From: Chloroflexota bacterium
GTDB taxonomy: Bacteria > Chloroflexota > Dehalococcoidia > JACPEP01
Direction of reading: 5' to 3'
NCBI GenBank assembly: GCA_016183425.1
Contig: JACPEP010000015.1
Location: forward strand, 62,001 to 126,000
Length of the DNA stretch: 64,000 nucleotides
The translations under genes and the position numbers were made by a program. The notes under the pieces are model-generated. The model ran no database searches. It saw only the letters and a program-made list of their open reading frames with translations, and had not been told where the DNA came from. Below are positions 16,968 through 25,589 of the stretch, piece after piece (position 1 is the first letter of the stretch; each line of letters opens with the position of its first letter).

Positions 16968-17903
16968 CTACGGCGTCCTCACTAGCTTGGGATAGGCAGG
17001 GAGGCACCAATCCCGGTACTTCTTATTTCGGCCCCGAATGATATCGAAGTAGACCCTTTGGAGCGCTAGGGCCACGGGGCCGACGATACCACTACCCACG
17101 GGGCGGTGGTCAACCTCCACCACCGGCGTGACATGGGCCGCGGTGCCCGTAAGAAAGCACTCGTCGGCAGTGTACAACTCTGTTCGATCCACGGGCCGCT
17201 CCACTGTTTCCAGCCCCAACTCGGCCTGAGCCAGGGTAATGATGGTCTGCCGGGTAATGCCCACCAGGATGTTCTCCGTTACCGAGGGGGTGACCAGCTT
17301 GTTGCCCATAACCAGGAACAGGTTCTCCCCGCTGCCTTCGGAAGCGTGGCCGTCGGCAGTGAGCATTATCGCTTCGTCATAGCCGTTATCATGGGCATCC
17401 GTCTTAGCCAGGGCACTGTTTACGTAGACGCCGGTTATCTTGGCCCGGGCCGGAATCATATTGTCATCGATGCGGCGCCAGGCGGTGACCCCGCACCGGG
17501 CGCCGGCGTCCACATCCAGATAGGGGCCGAAGGGGATGGCAAAGATGAGAAAGTCGTCCTCCAGGTCGTGAAGACGGACACCCAGTAACTCGGAGCTTTT
17601 GTAGGCCAGAGGACGCACGTAGACATCCTCCTGGTAACCGCACCTCTCCACCACCTCCCGGCTCATCTCACAAATCTCATCTACTGTGTAGGGGACATTG
17701 ATCTTCAGTATGCGGCAGCTTTGCAATAGGCGAAGGCAGTGCTCCTGGGGCCGGAAGAGATATATCTGCTTTTCCTCCGGGTTCCAGTTGCCGCGAATGC
17801 CTTCAAAGCAGGCGGTGCCGTAGTTGAAGGCATGAGTCATGACCCCTATCTTAGCCTCAGCGAGGGGAACGAACTGCTTCTTAAAAAAGGCGTAAGGGGG
17901 CAT
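16968..17903 (-). CDS. ilvE: branched-chain amino acid aminotransferase
   Basis: This PLP enzyme of fold type IV performs the last step of valine, leucine and isoleucine synthesis. Residues MTHAFNYGTACFEGIRGNWN at about 23-42 hold the substrate-pocket FEGIR motif, VYVNSALAKTDAHDNGYDEAIML carries the PLP-binding Lys near 165, and EGSGENLFLVMGNKLVTP plus TGTAAHVTPVVEVDHRPVG are class signatures. The 311-residue length is normal. The gene reads away from the divergent UbiD gene at 18097, with its promoter between them. Confidence 0.92.
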   Translation of the reverse strand: MPPYAFFKKQFVPLAEAKIGVMTHAFNYGTACFEGIRGNWNPEEKQIYLFRPQEHCLRLLQSCRILKINVPYTVDEICEMSREVVERCGYQEDVYVRPLAYKSSELLGVRLHDLEDDFLIFAIPFGPYLDVDAGARCGVTAWRRIDDNMIPARAKITGVYVNSALAKTDAHDNGYDEAIMLTADGHASEGSGENLFLVMGNKLVTPSVTENILVGITRQTIITLAQAELGLETVERPVDRTELYTADECFLTGTAAHVTPVVEVDHRPVGSGIVGPVALALQRVYFDIIRGRNKKYRDWCLPAYPKLVRTP

Positions 17904-17934
17904 TCCTGGCTCCTTTCCTCAAAGTCAAGGGTAG

Positions 17935-17962
17935 ATTATAGCAACTTCGAGACAAAAAACAA
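17935..17962 (-). promoter_or_regulatory. promoter of ilvE
   Basis: Minus-strand TATAAT at 17935-17940 with TTGTTT at 17957-17962, spacer 16. The -10 is perfect, the -35 weak. Start of transcription near 17928 leaves a leader of about 25 bases. Confidence 0.55.
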
Positions 17963-18034
17963 GGGGGTGCCTGACGTTTGGCTTTCAGGGTAGGGTGAGA
18001 AAGACATTCCCCAATGCCCCTCGGAAGAGGGACG

Positions 18035-18063
18035 TTGACGAGGAAATGGTTTCTGGGTAAGAT
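18035..18063 (+). promoter_or_regulatory. promoter of the ubiD-family gene at 18097
   Basis: TTGACG (18035-18040) and TAAGAT (18058-18063) with a 17-base spacer; GAGGAGGA at 18083-18090 is the ribosome binding site for ATG 18097. Confidence 0.6.
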
Positions 18064-18096
18064 GCAAGGGTAGTTGCTGTGCGAGGAGGAAGAAAG

Positions 18097-19536
18097 ATGG
18101 GCTACCAAGATTTAAGAGAGTGGTTGATCGCCGTTAACGAGCTCGGCGAGTTGAGGCAGGTGGAGGGCGCCCACTGGCGCCTGGAGATGGGAACCATCAC
18201 CGAGCTAAGCGGCAAAAGAAAGAAAGCCCCCGCCCTTCTCTTCGACCACATTCCTGATTACCCCCCCGGCTTCCGTCTTCTCAGCGGTGCCCTCCTCACC
18301 GCCCCCCGCCTGGCCGTCACCCTGGGCCTGCCCGTTACCCCTTCCGACCGAGAGCTAGTGAGCGCTCTGGAGGGGCTGCCCACCCAGTGGGAGACGAGGG
18401 CGAAGGACTTTCCTCCCGTGACAACCTCCCACAGCCCGGTGAAAGATAACGTCCTCCGCGACAGCCAGGTGGACCTCCTCCGCTTTCCAGCCCCCCTATG
18501 GCACGAAGACGATGGGGGCCGCTACATCGGCACCGGCTCCGCTGTCATCACTCAAGACCCGGACACGGGCCAGATAAACCTGGGCACCTACCGCATCATG
18601 ATTCACAACCAGAACACCGCCGGCCTCTACGTCTCCCCAGGCAAGCACGGCCGCATCCACTACGAAAAGTACCACGCCCAGGGCAAGCCCTGCCCCGTGG
18701 CCGTCTCCTTGGGGCATGACCCGCTGCTGCTGGTGGCCGCTGGCCTGGAGGTTCCCCCCGGCATATCGGAGTACCAGTACGCCGGAGCCATCAAAGGAGC
18801 GCCCTTGCGGGTGGTCCCGGGGGAGGTGACCGGCCTGCCCATACCCGCCGACGCCGAGCTGGTCATCGAAGGGTGGTGCCCTCCAGGACAGTCCTTGCCG
18901 GAGGGGCCCTTCGGGGAGTGGACCGGCTACTATGCCAGCGGCCAGCGCCCCGCTCCCGTCATCCAGGTGGAGGCTATCTACTACCGAAATGATCCCATCA
19001 TACTGGGTTGCCCCCCCAATCGCCCCCCCCACGACTACACCTATATGAGAACCGTCCTCCGCTCCGCCATGTTAAAGGAAGCTCTGGCCAAGGCTGGCGT
19101 CCCCGATGTAAGGGGCGTCTGGGCTCACGAGGCGGGAGGCTCTCGTCTGATTCTGGTGGTGGCCATCAAGCAGCGCTACCCCGGCCATGCCCGTCAGGCC
19201 GGCTTCGTCGCCTCTCAGTGTCATGTGGGGGCCTACTTGGGCCGCTACGTCATCGTGGTGGACGACGATATCGACCCCAGCAACACCAACGACGTTCTGT
19301 GGGCCTTGGCCACCCGCTCCGACCCGGAAAAAGACATCGACATCATTCGTCGGACGTGGAGCAGCGCCTTGGATCCCATGATAAAGACGGGGGTCAGCGC
19401 CTTCTTCAACTCTCGGGCCATCATCGACGCCTGCCGTCCCTTCGAGTGGCTGGCCGAGTTCCCCAAGGTGTCCCAGTCCAGCCCGGAGCTGGCCCAAAAG
19501 GTGGCCCAGAAATGGCGGGAGCTGCTGGCAGACTAG
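18097..19536 (+). CDS. UbiD-family prenyl-FMN-dependent decarboxylase
   Basis: The 479-residue protein is a UbiD-type (de)carboxylase. It shows LLRFPAPLWHEDDGGRYIGTGSA, NLGTYRIMIHN with the Arg of the prFMN site, and EGPFGEWTGYYASG with the catalytic Glu. The metal/phosphate region includes VVVDDDIDPSN and late YPGHARQAGF. These enzymes act on aromatic or alpha,beta-unsaturated acids using prenylated FMN made by UbiX, which is not in the window. ATG 18097 is used because it has a perfect-spaced GAGGAGG; a GTG at 18079 is in frame. A second member is at 55921-57330. Substrate unknown. Confidence 0.9.
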   Translation: MGYQDLREWLIAVNELGELRQVEGAHWRLEMGTITELSGKRKKAPALLFDHIPDYPPGFRLLSGALLTAPRLAVTLGLPVTPSDRELVSALEGLPTQWETRAKDFPPVTTSHSPVKDNVLRDSQVDLLRFPAPLWHEDDGGRYIGTGSAVITQDPDTGQINLGTYRIMIHNQNTAGLYVSPGKHGRIHYEKYHAQGKPCPVAVSLGHDPLLLVAAGLEVPPGISEYQYAGAIKGAPLRVVPGEVTGLPIPADAELVIEGWCPPGQSLPEGPFGEWTGYYASGQRPAPVIQVEAIYYRNDPIILGCPPNRPPHDYTYMRTVLRSAMLKEALAKAGVPDVRGVWAHEAGGSRLILVVAIKQRYPGHARQAGFVASQCHVGAYLGRYVIVVDDDIDPSNTNDVLWALATRSDPEKDIDIIRRTWSSALDPMIKTGVSAFFNSRAIIDACRPFEWLAEFPKVSQSSPELAQKVAQKWRELLAD

Positions 19537-19652
19537 CCGCTAACTTCCATGTCGATGCTTCGATGACGCTGCTGAACGCCGCCTGGTCAGTGTCCTAAAT
19601 ATCTTTGGTATGAAGATGTGGGGGTTCAAGGGGCATGGCCCCCTGACGGGGG

Positions 19653-19715
19653 TTTGGGGGTGTCCCCCAAATCCTCCGAATCTCCCCCTCTCCCGCCACT
19701 GAGCGGGAGAGGGGG
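19653..19715. repeat. two strong palindromes after the ubiD-family gene
   Basis: TTTGGGGG-TGT-CCCCCAAA (19653-19671) and a perfect 13-bp stem CCCCCTCTCCCGC with GCGGGAGAGGGGG (19684-19696 and 19703-19715, six-base loop). Neither is followed by a clear T-run. They look like dispersed genomic palindromes and may act as a transcription attenuator between the two plus-strand genes. Confidence 0.6.
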
Positions 19716-19830
19716 ATCAAGGGGGTGAGGGCTTAGAGGGCATTTTCATGCTTCGTGGTGTCGGTGGCAACCGGCATGGCTGTTTTCATCCTTTTGTGGT
19801 GTCATATAGTAAGTGGGACATGACGATTCC

Positions 19831-20373
19831 ATGGCTGAGCAAATAATTTTGGCGGTAGATGAGCAAGGCAATTTTTCTGGAGAATATATCGCCAAAGAAG
19901 CAGGACACCAAGGGCAGGGCAAAAAACACCTGGCCATCGCAGTGCTCTTATACAACCTCGAGGGAGAGGTCTTGCTCCAAAGAAGGAAGCATCAGGTATT
20001 TGACAATATTTGGGACCTAACCGGCGCCACCCACCCCTTGCATACCCCAGAGGGCGATGAGACCTTGGAAGAGGCGACATGGAGGTGTCTGGAAAGGGAA
20101 TACGGCATCAAGGAAAAAATCCCGTTACGAAATCTGGGCTTTTTTGACTATTTTGCCAAGTACGGTGATCTTTGTGAAAACGAACATTGTGCCTTCATGA
20201 TAGGGGAATATAGCGGTGAAGTGAAACTAAATCCAGAAGTCGGCTATGGGTGTGAGTGGGTGGATAAGGATTGGTTTCTCAAAGATATGGCACAAAATCC
20301 CCTTCAGTACACTCCCTGGGCAGTCGAGGCAGTCAAACTGATGAAAAATATCACCATTGGCCAGGGGTCTTAA
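19831..20373 (+). CDS. NUDIX hydrolase, IPP-isomerase-like
   Basis: The 180-residue protein resembles type 1 isopentenyl-diphosphate isomerase: HLAIAVLLYNLEGEVLLQRRK, DNIWDLTGATHPLH, GDETLEEATWRCLEREYGI (NUDIX box) and DLCENEHCAFMIGEY. The late Glu of the isomerase active site (ENEHC) is present. The catalytic Cys, normally in a CxHP-type segment, is Ala here (TGATHP). It may therefore be a NUDIX pyrophosphatase relative rather than a working isomerase. Base composition is AT-richer than its neighbours, which hints at acquisition. Start: ATG 19831 gives a normal N terminus, with an in-frame GTG at 19813; no clear Shine-Dalgarno is seen. Confidence 0.75.
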   Translation: MAEQIILAVDEQGNFSGEYIAKEAGHQGQGKKHLAIAVLLYNLEGEVLLQRRKHQVFDNIWDLTGATHPLHTPEGDETLEEATWRCLEREYGIKEKIPLRNLGFFDYFAKYGDLCENEHCAFMIGEYSGEVKLNPEVGYGCEWVDKDWFLKDMAQNPLQYTPWAVEAVKLMKNITIGQGS

Positions 20374-20396
20374 CAAAACATTTTCCGTGATTTTTC

Positions 20397-20426
20397 TTGA
20401 ATTTCCTTAACCTTTGCCGTTATAAT
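20397..20426 (+). promoter_or_regulatory. promoter of the succinate dehydrogenase/fumarate reductase locus
   Basis: TTGAAT (20397-20402), an 18-base spacer and a perfect TATAAT (20421-20426), 51 bases before ATG 20477. Confidence 0.65.
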
Positions 20427-20476
20427 CGTAGCAGTCTTTGCGTATCTAAAACGGTGAGCTAACGGGTGAGGTGGTG

Positions 20477-22183
20477 ATGCTGAAGATAGATCAGGTGATA
20501 ATGGCCGATGTGGTGGTGGTGGGGGCGGGCAATGCCGGGCTCCGGGCGGCGGTGGCGGCGGCCTCCCAGGGGGCGGAGACAGTGGTGGTAAGCAAAAGCC
20601 CTTTCCCCGGCGGCTCCTCCTGCGTAGCGGGCGGCTTCCACCAGGCATCCTTCGGCGCCGATGATAGCGAGGACCTCCACTTTCGGGACACCATCAAGGG
20701 AGGCTACTATCTCGGCAATCAAAGGCTGATTCGCATCCTGGTCAGGGAGGCCAAGGAGCGCATCCTGGACCTGGAGCAGATGGGGGGCGCCTTCTACCGG
20801 GTGTCTCCCCAGTCCTATTCCCTGACTCGCCTGGGTGGCTACTCCGTAGCTCGGGGCGTAGAGACGGGGAGAACAGAGCGCATCGCCCGCATCCTGCGGG
20901 AGACGGCCTACCACCTGAGCGTGCCCGTCTTCGAGGAGTGTATGGTCACCAAACTGCTCACCGATGCCCAGGGGCGGGTGTGCGGCGTCTTCGCCCTGGA
21001 CATCCGCTGGGGGCGGGGGCTGGTCTTTCTGGGCAAGTGCGTTGTCCTGGCCTCGGGGGCCATTGGCCGCCTCTATCGCCGCACCGCCACCCCCCGCAAC
21101 GCCACCGGCGACGGTTTCGGGCTGGCCATGAATCTGGGCGTCGAGATGCTGGATATGGAGTTCATGCAGTTCATCCCCCTCTCCTATGTCTATCCCTCCT
21201 TTATCGAGGGCATGACCCTGGGGGAGGCTAGCGTCTACGGTGCCCGAACCAAGTATCTCAACTCCCAGGGCGAGCGCTTCATCGTCCAGTACGACCCGGA
21301 GCGTCTGGAGAGAACGACCCGAGATATCGGCGCCCGATCTATCTATATCGAGGTGCGGGAGGGGCGGGGCACCCCCCACGGCGGCGTCTGGTTGGACAAC
21401 TCGGAGAACCGCCCCGAGGAAGGCGCTTATCAGCCTCATCGCCTCCGCCATCGCTGGAAGCTGATTCGAGATTTCTACGGCATAAAAAAAGCCAACTATC
21501 AGGAGCCTATGGAGGTTGCCCCCTCCGCCCTCTATATCTGCGGCGGCCTGGAGATCAACGAGGAGTGCCGCACATCCCTCCCTGGCCTCTTTGCCTGCGG
21601 CGAGATCTCCGGCAACATGCACGGCGCTAACCGTCTGGGGGGCAACTCCCTCATCGAGCTACAAGTCTATGGCCGCCGCGCCGGGGAGTTCGCCGCCCAG
21701 GAGGCCAAGGGCCTGCCCCTGCCCCCGGTGGACACCGCCCAGGTGGAGGAGGAGGTGGCCCGCCTCAACGGGCTCCTCCAAAGCCGGGAGGGCACCCGGC
21801 CCCGCATGATAAAAAGAGAGCTCCAAAGCGTCATGTGGGAACACTGCGCCATCGTTCGCGACGGCGATGGGCTGCAAAAGGGGCTGAGCCGTATCCAAGC
21901 CCTAAAGGAGCAAGCGGCCACGCTGCGCCTCACCACCGACACCACGAACTACAACTACGAGCTGGTAGAGGCCTGCGAGGTTCCCCTGATGCTAGACCTG
22001 GCAGAGGTCATGGTCAGCGCCGCCCTCCACCGAGAGGAGAGCCGGGGCAACCACTTCCGTGCCGATTTCCCCAAGATGGACAACCAAAACTGGCTCTGCC
22101 ACACCACCATCCAAAAAGGGGATGGGAGGATACACATCGGCAAGAAGGATGTGGAGTTGGTAGAGATAGACCCCAGGAGGTAG
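20477..22183 (+). CDS. succinate dehydrogenase/fumarate reductase-type flavoprotein
   Basis: The 568-residue FAD protein starts with VVVVGAGNAGLRAAVAAA (Rossmann GxGxxG) and has the family-defining HGANRLGGNSLIE near residue 385 and EINEECRTSLPGLFACGE before it. In SdhA/FrdA a His after the first strand attaches FAD covalently (in an SHTVxAxGG motif); here that stretch reads GGSSCVAGG, so FAD is probably not covalently held. It could be SDH, fumarate reductase or another SDH-like dehydrogenase. It is followed by a ferredoxin-domain protein and a Fe-S/membrane fusion, giving a complete complex II-like locus. Confidence 0.85.
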   Translation: MLKIDQVIMADVVVVGAGNAGLRAAVAAASQGAETVVVSKSPFPGGSSCVAGGFHQASFGADDSEDLHFRDTIKGGYYLGNQRLIRILVREAKERILDLEQMGGAFYRVSPQSYSLTRLGGYSVARGVETGRTERIARILRETAYHLSVPVFEECMVTKLLTDAQGRVCGVFALDIRWGRGLVFLGKCVVLASGAIGRLYRRTATPRNATGDGFGLAMNLGVEMLDMEFMQFIPLSYVYPSFIEGMTLGEASVYGARTKYLNSQGERFIVQYDPERLERTTRDIGARSIYIEVREGRGTPHGGVWLDNSENRPEEGAYQPHRLRHRWKLIRDFYGIKKANYQEPMEVAPSALYICGGLEINEECRTSLPGLFACGEISGNMHGANRLGGNSLIELQVYGRRAGEFAAQEAKGLPLPPVDTAQVEEEVARLNGLLQSREGTRPRMIKRELQSVMWEHCAIVRDGDGLQKGLSRIQALKEQAATLRLTTDTTNYNYELVEACEVPLMLDLAEVMVSAALHREESRGNHFRADFPKMDNQNWLCHTTIQKGDGRIHIGKKDVELVEIDPRR

Positions 22184-22235
22184 ACGACGGCTAAAGTTGC
22201 TGAAGAGGCGGTAGATTGAGAAGAGGTACGAAAGG

Positions 22236-22613
22236 GTGACTGACGAGATCCAGGTGAAGGTCTTCCGCTACGACCCCAGCCGGGACGATGCCCCCCGCTA
22301 CGATGAGTTCTCGGTTCCGCGGCGGGAGGGAATGGTGGTGGGGGACGTGGTGGAGTACATCTACGAGAATTTGGACGGCAGCCTGGCCTTCCGCTACGAG
22401 TGCCGCACCCGACAGTGTGGCTCCTGCGTCATCGAAATCAACGGTCGGCCGGCCATGATGTGTATGGCACCGGTGGGTGACGCCCTGAGCCTGGTGTTGG
22501 AGCCCCTGGGCTCTTTGCCCGTGGTGCGGGACCTGGTGACGGATCGGACGCCCATGCTCCAGTATAGCTACCAGGTGGAACGGCTGCGGCGGGCGCCCAA
22601 GGAGACACCGTGA
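22236..22613 (+). CDS. 2Fe-2S subunit of complex II-like enzyme (SdhB N-terminal half as a separate protein)
   Basis: The 125-residue protein carries an adrenodoxin-type 2Fe-2S signature, CRTRQCGSCVIEINGRP and a fourth Cys in AMMC, as in the N-terminal half of SdhB/FrdB. The C-terminal 4Fe-4S half is absent and is instead in the next gene. GTG is the start at 22236 with AAGAGGTACGAAAGG before it. Its stop overlaps the next start by four bases (GTGA), so the split halves are translationally coupled and should assemble together. Confidence 0.85.
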   Translation: MTDEIQVKVFRYDPSRDDAPRYDEFSVPRREGMVVGDVVEYIYENLDGSLAFRYECRTRQCGSCVIEINGRPAMMCMAPVGDALSLVLEPLGSLPVVRDLVTDRTPMLQYSYQVERLRRAPKETP

Positions 22614-23401
22614 GCCAGGTAGAAACCCCGCTGCCCGAGGCCATCTCCCCCCTGGCGGTGGAGAAAAAGATTAAGGTCATGGAGGAGTGCGCCGAGTGCC
22701 TCCTGTGCTCCTCTGTTTGTCCCGCCTACGCCCGGGTGGAGGGCTACGTGGGCCCTATGACCTACGTTAAGATCGCCCAGCGGGGCTTCGATGAGCGGGA
22801 CGCCGTCAACCGGCTAGCGGAAGCCGCTCGGGGAAAGGTCTTCGAGTGCGTCACCTGCTTCCGCTGCGAGGAGATCTGCCCCCACGAGATACCTATCCGC
22901 CAGATGGCCATCTATGCCCTGCGGCGTATTGGCGCCTCCTCTGGGGCAGCGCCCCAGAGCCGGCCCTTCGACGCCAGAAACTTCCTCCCTCCCGCCACGG
23001 AGCCTCCCCAGGTGGAGAGACAGAGCTGGCTGGAGAGGTTCAGCGGCAGCCGAGGCCGCCTTGCCAGCTACGAGACGGGCATGTGGGCCTGGATACTGGG
23101 CCGGGTGAGCGGCTGGGTGCTCGCCTTCTACCTCTTCCTTCACCTGTGGGTCATCGCCCTGGCCACCTGGGGTGGCGCTACAAACTTCAACGAGTTCATG
23201 CGTTTCTTCACCAATCCCCTCTTCCTGGCCCTGGACGTGGGCCTCCTGCTGGCGGTGACCTATCACGGCACTAACTCCCTCAGGGTCATTCTGGTGGACC
23301 TGGTGGGGCAGGCGAACCACAAGGCCCTCTTCTGGGGGGCGGTGGTGCTGACCCTTCTGGTGGGGGCGGTGAGCGTCCCGGTGTTCTTTAAGTTGCTTTA
23401 G
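22610..23401 (+). CDS. 4Fe-4S protein fused to a cytochrome b-type membrane anchor
   Basis: The N-terminal domain (about 1-120) has two CxxCxxCxxxCP motifs, CAECLLCSSVCP and CVTCFRCEEICP, comparable to the C-terminal half of SdhB or to HdrC. Around residue 140 the protein changes into a membrane anchor with three transmembrane helices; SGWVLAFYLFLHLWVI and VTYHGTNSLRVILVDL hold two histidines positioned like haem b ligands of SdhC. The fusion replaces the usual separate SdhB and SdhC. The start GTG overlaps the preceding stop (GTGA). Confidence 0.82.
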   Translation: MSQVETPLPEAISPLAVEKKIKVMEECAECLLCSSVCPAYARVEGYVGPMTYVKIAQRGFDERDAVNRLAEAARGKVFECVTCFRCEEICPHEIPIRQMAIYALRRIGASSGAAPQSRPFDARNFLPPATEPPQVERQSWLERFSGSRGRLASYETGMWAWILGRVSGWVLAFYLFLHLWVIALATWGGATNFNEFMRFFTNPLFLALDVGLLLAVTYHGTNSLRVILVDLVGQANHKALFWGAVVLTLLVGAVSVPVFFKLL

Positions 23402-23434
23402 TACCAAGTTGCATGAATCGGCGCGCTAATCGAG

Positions 23435-23530
23435 ATTCTTCGCCTCGCTACGCTCCGGCTCAGAATGACAGTCCTCATCCTGTCACCCTGAGCGTAGCGA
23501 AGGGTCTCCGAAGGGTCTCCGGTCGGCTCT
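23435..23530. repeat. repetitive intergenic DNA inside the sdh locus
   Basis: Contains a stretch with short inverted and direct repeats, such as CCTGAGCGTAGCGAAGGGTC followed by a doubled GAAGGGTCTCC. No gene is present between the fusion protein (stop 23401) and the small anchor (23585). Similar words recur in the 38.7 kb spacer. Confidence 0.5.
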
Positions 23531-23584
23531 GAGAAGACGCGAACTCTTGCAACCTAGCTCAAGCTTTGACGACAGGAGTAGAAC

Positions 23585-23923
23585 ATGACAAGGCAGGGGT
23601 TCTGGGGCTGGCTCTTGCAGCGATTAACCGGCGTGTTGCTGGTATTCTTCATTGGGGCCCATTTCTTCTACCTCCACTACGCCTTGGAGTGGCCCGTGAC
23701 CTTTCGGGATGTCCTCAACTCCCCCTTCCTTCGGGTAGTGGATGCGGGCATCGTGGCACTGGTGATCTACCACGCCCTTTACGGGGTCAGGACCGCCTTG
23801 GTCAACCTGGGTCTCGGCATCAAGGGGGAGAGGGTGGTGGTACCGGCCCTCTTTGTCCTGGGGCTGGCGACCACCCTGGTGGGGTTCCAGGTCTTCTGGG
23901 CCCTTCTCTACTCCAAACCATAA
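23585..23923 (+). CDS. second SdhC/SdhD-like membrane anchor
   Basis: The 112-residue protein has three transmembrane helices with LQRLTGVLLVFFIGAHFFYLHY and VIYHALYGVRTALVNLG, again with one His in helix 1 and one in helix 2, as in cytochrome b anchors of complex II. It resembles the anchor half of the preceding fusion. Together the two could bind haem b and quinone. The ATG has GACAGGAG upstream (23571-23578). It is separated from the fusion gene by 180 bases of repetitive DNA but is in the same direction. Confidence 0.8.
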   Translation: MTRQGFWGWLLQRLTGVLLVFFIGAHFFYLHYALEWPVTFRDVLNSPFLRVVDAGIVALVIYHALYGVRTALVNLGLGIKGERVVVPALFVLGLATTLVGFQVFWALLYSKP

Positions 23924-23936
23924 AGGAGGGATACAA

Positions 23937-24797
23937 ATGAAGCAGACTACCGCCCTGCGGCATCTTCTGGATAAGCCAGGCATCCTGGCCGCCCCCGGCG
24001 CCTATGACGCCCTCTCCGCCCTGCTGGTGCAGGAGGCGGGCTTTCCCGCCGTCTACGTAACGGGCAGCGGCATCGCCCACAGCAATGGCTGGCCCGACCT
24101 CGGCCTGGTCACCCTCACCGAGGTCATCGATCGAGTGGGGAAGATCGCCGACGCCGTGGGCGTCCCCGTCATCGCCGACGCCGACACCGGCTACGGCAAC
24201 GCCATCAATCTGATGCGGACAGTGCACCTCTTCGAGAAGGCGGGGGTGGCCGGCATCCACATCGAAGACCAGGTGACCCCCAAGCGCTGCGGCCACTACG
24301 AGGGCAAATCGGTAGTGCCCAAGGAGGAAGCGGTCAAGAAGATAGAGGCCGCCCTGGAGGCGCGACAGGATAAGGACTTCGTCATCATTGCCCGCACCGA
24401 CGCCCGGGCGGTGAACGGCTTCGAGGACGCCATAGACCGGGCCCGGGCCTATCGGGAAGCGGGCGCCGATGCTGTCTTCGTAGAGGCGGTGCAGAGCCAG
24501 GAGGAGTGGCGACTGGTGCCCAAGCTGGTGGATGCCCCCTGCCTGGCCAACATGGTCAAGGAGGGCAAGTCCCCTCCCCTCACCGTAAGGCAGTTGGAAG
24601 AGATGGGCTACCGCATCGTCATCTTCGCCGGCGACATCCAGCGCGCCGCCATCTATGGTATGCGGGAGGTCCTTAAAGAGCTCAAGGAGAAGGGCTCCAA
24701 CATGGAGTTTACGGCCATGGCGGGCTTTCAGGATCGGGCCCACATCGTGGGCCTGGACCGGGTGCAGGAGCTGGAGCGGAGGTTCCTCTCCCTTTAA
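23937..24797 (+). CDS. isocitrate lyase/PEP mutase family protein (PrpB-like)
   Basis: The 286-residue TIM-barrel protein shows AAPGAYDALSALLVQEAGFPAVYVTGSG, DADTGYGNAINLMRTV (metal-binding Asp), and HIEDQVTPKRCGHYEGKSVV, which contains the KRCGH active-site loop with the catalytic Cys. Such proteins cleave 2-methylisocitrate, decarboxylate oxaloacetate or act on related acids. Family members with this loop are often methylisocitrate lyases, which release succinate and would feed the complex II locus immediately upstream. Start ATG 23937 follows AAGGAGG (23923-23929) with good spacing. Exact substrate not provable from sequence. Confidence 0.88.
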   Translation: MKQTTALRHLLDKPGILAAPGAYDALSALLVQEAGFPAVYVTGSGIAHSNGWPDLGLVTLTEVIDRVGKIADAVGVPVIADADTGYGNAINLMRTVHLFEKAGVAGIHIEDQVTPKRCGHYEGKSVVPKEEAVKKIEAALEARQDKDFVIIARTDARAVNGFEDAIDRARAYREAGADAVFVEAVQSQEEWRLVPKLVDAPCLANMVKEGKSPPLTVRQLEEMGYRIVIFAGDIQRAAIYGMREVLKELKEKGSNMEFTAMAGFQDRAHIVGLDRVQELERRFLSL

Positions 24798-24851
24798 GCC
24801 GCCGCGCTAGCGGCCCGATATAAGGCAAGGGCACCTCAGCGAGGCGGTGGT

Positions 24852-25589
24852 CTATAACCCGATGGAAGCAGGAGGGGTGACTCTCCCCGAACCATCAGAT
24901 GATGGTTTAGCTGGTGGCTTGATGCCACCGCTGGGACGGTGACTATAATCGACTCTCTCAACACTATAAGAGTAATCTCCTTTGTTGTCGTTATGCTTCA
25001 GGTGCAGTGTGGTCATATGAGACTCTCCAAAAGTGTCGCGATATCTTAGCTGTAAATGGACGCTTGCCGGTATCGATCCTTGCTCTTGCAGCCGATTTGC
25101 TTCCAGCCAAGCCCAATGGGGTGATAAATCAGTTAGTGTCCAAAACTCAGGGGCAAGGGGAGGCAAGGCCACATCAGGGGAAGCATGACCATTTACCACA
25201 ATTGTGGACACAATGTCGCGGGCAAGTCCAACTCCAAAATTGTGAACCTCGACCGGTCCCATTAATTGGATCGTGTTCACTGGTGACACTTGCTTGAAAT
25301 CGATCGTGGCGTTCCTGGCACTGGAGGTCGTGTGGCACAATACCACCTCAGGCTGCACCGCGTCCAGTCGCTGTTGCTCCATTTTCTCCACCATTCGTCT
25401 GCTGGCCTCAGCTTGTTGCAGGGAGTTCCATGCATAATAGGCGGTAACTATAATAAGTACCCACACTGGCGCTGTCTGAGCTAATACTTGCCGACCTTGG
25501 AGCCACTGGTCGTTACCCCAGACTACTACCGATAAGAACGCTATGCAAACAAAAACAACTGCTGAAGTAATGTACTTTCTCATTCTCAT
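24852..25589 (-). CDS. hypothetical membrane protein
   Basis: No family recognised. The 245-residue protein has two N-terminal transmembrane segments (about residues 6-24 and 40-55), a short coiled stretch SRRMVEKMEQQRLDAVQPE, and a C-terminal soluble domain with many beta strands (VEVHNFGVGLARDIVSTIVVNG, IPASVHLQLRYRDTFGESHM), ending in a Pro/Ser-rich tail. It begins the accessory region. The AT content is higher than in the metabolic genes nearby, consistent with transfer. Confidence 0.6.
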   Translation of the reverse strand: MRMRKYITSAVVFVCIAFLSVVVWGNDQWLQGRQVLAQTAPVWVLIIVTAYYAWNSLQQAEASRRMVEKMEQQRLDAVQPEVVLCHTTSSARNATIDFKQVSPVNTIQLMGPVEVHNFGVGLARDIVSTIVVNGHASPDVALPPLAPEFWTLTDLSPHWAWLEANRLQEQGSIPASVHLQLRYRDTFGESHMTTLHLKHNDNKGDYSYSVERVDYSHRPSGGIKPPAKPSSDGSGRVTPPASIGL

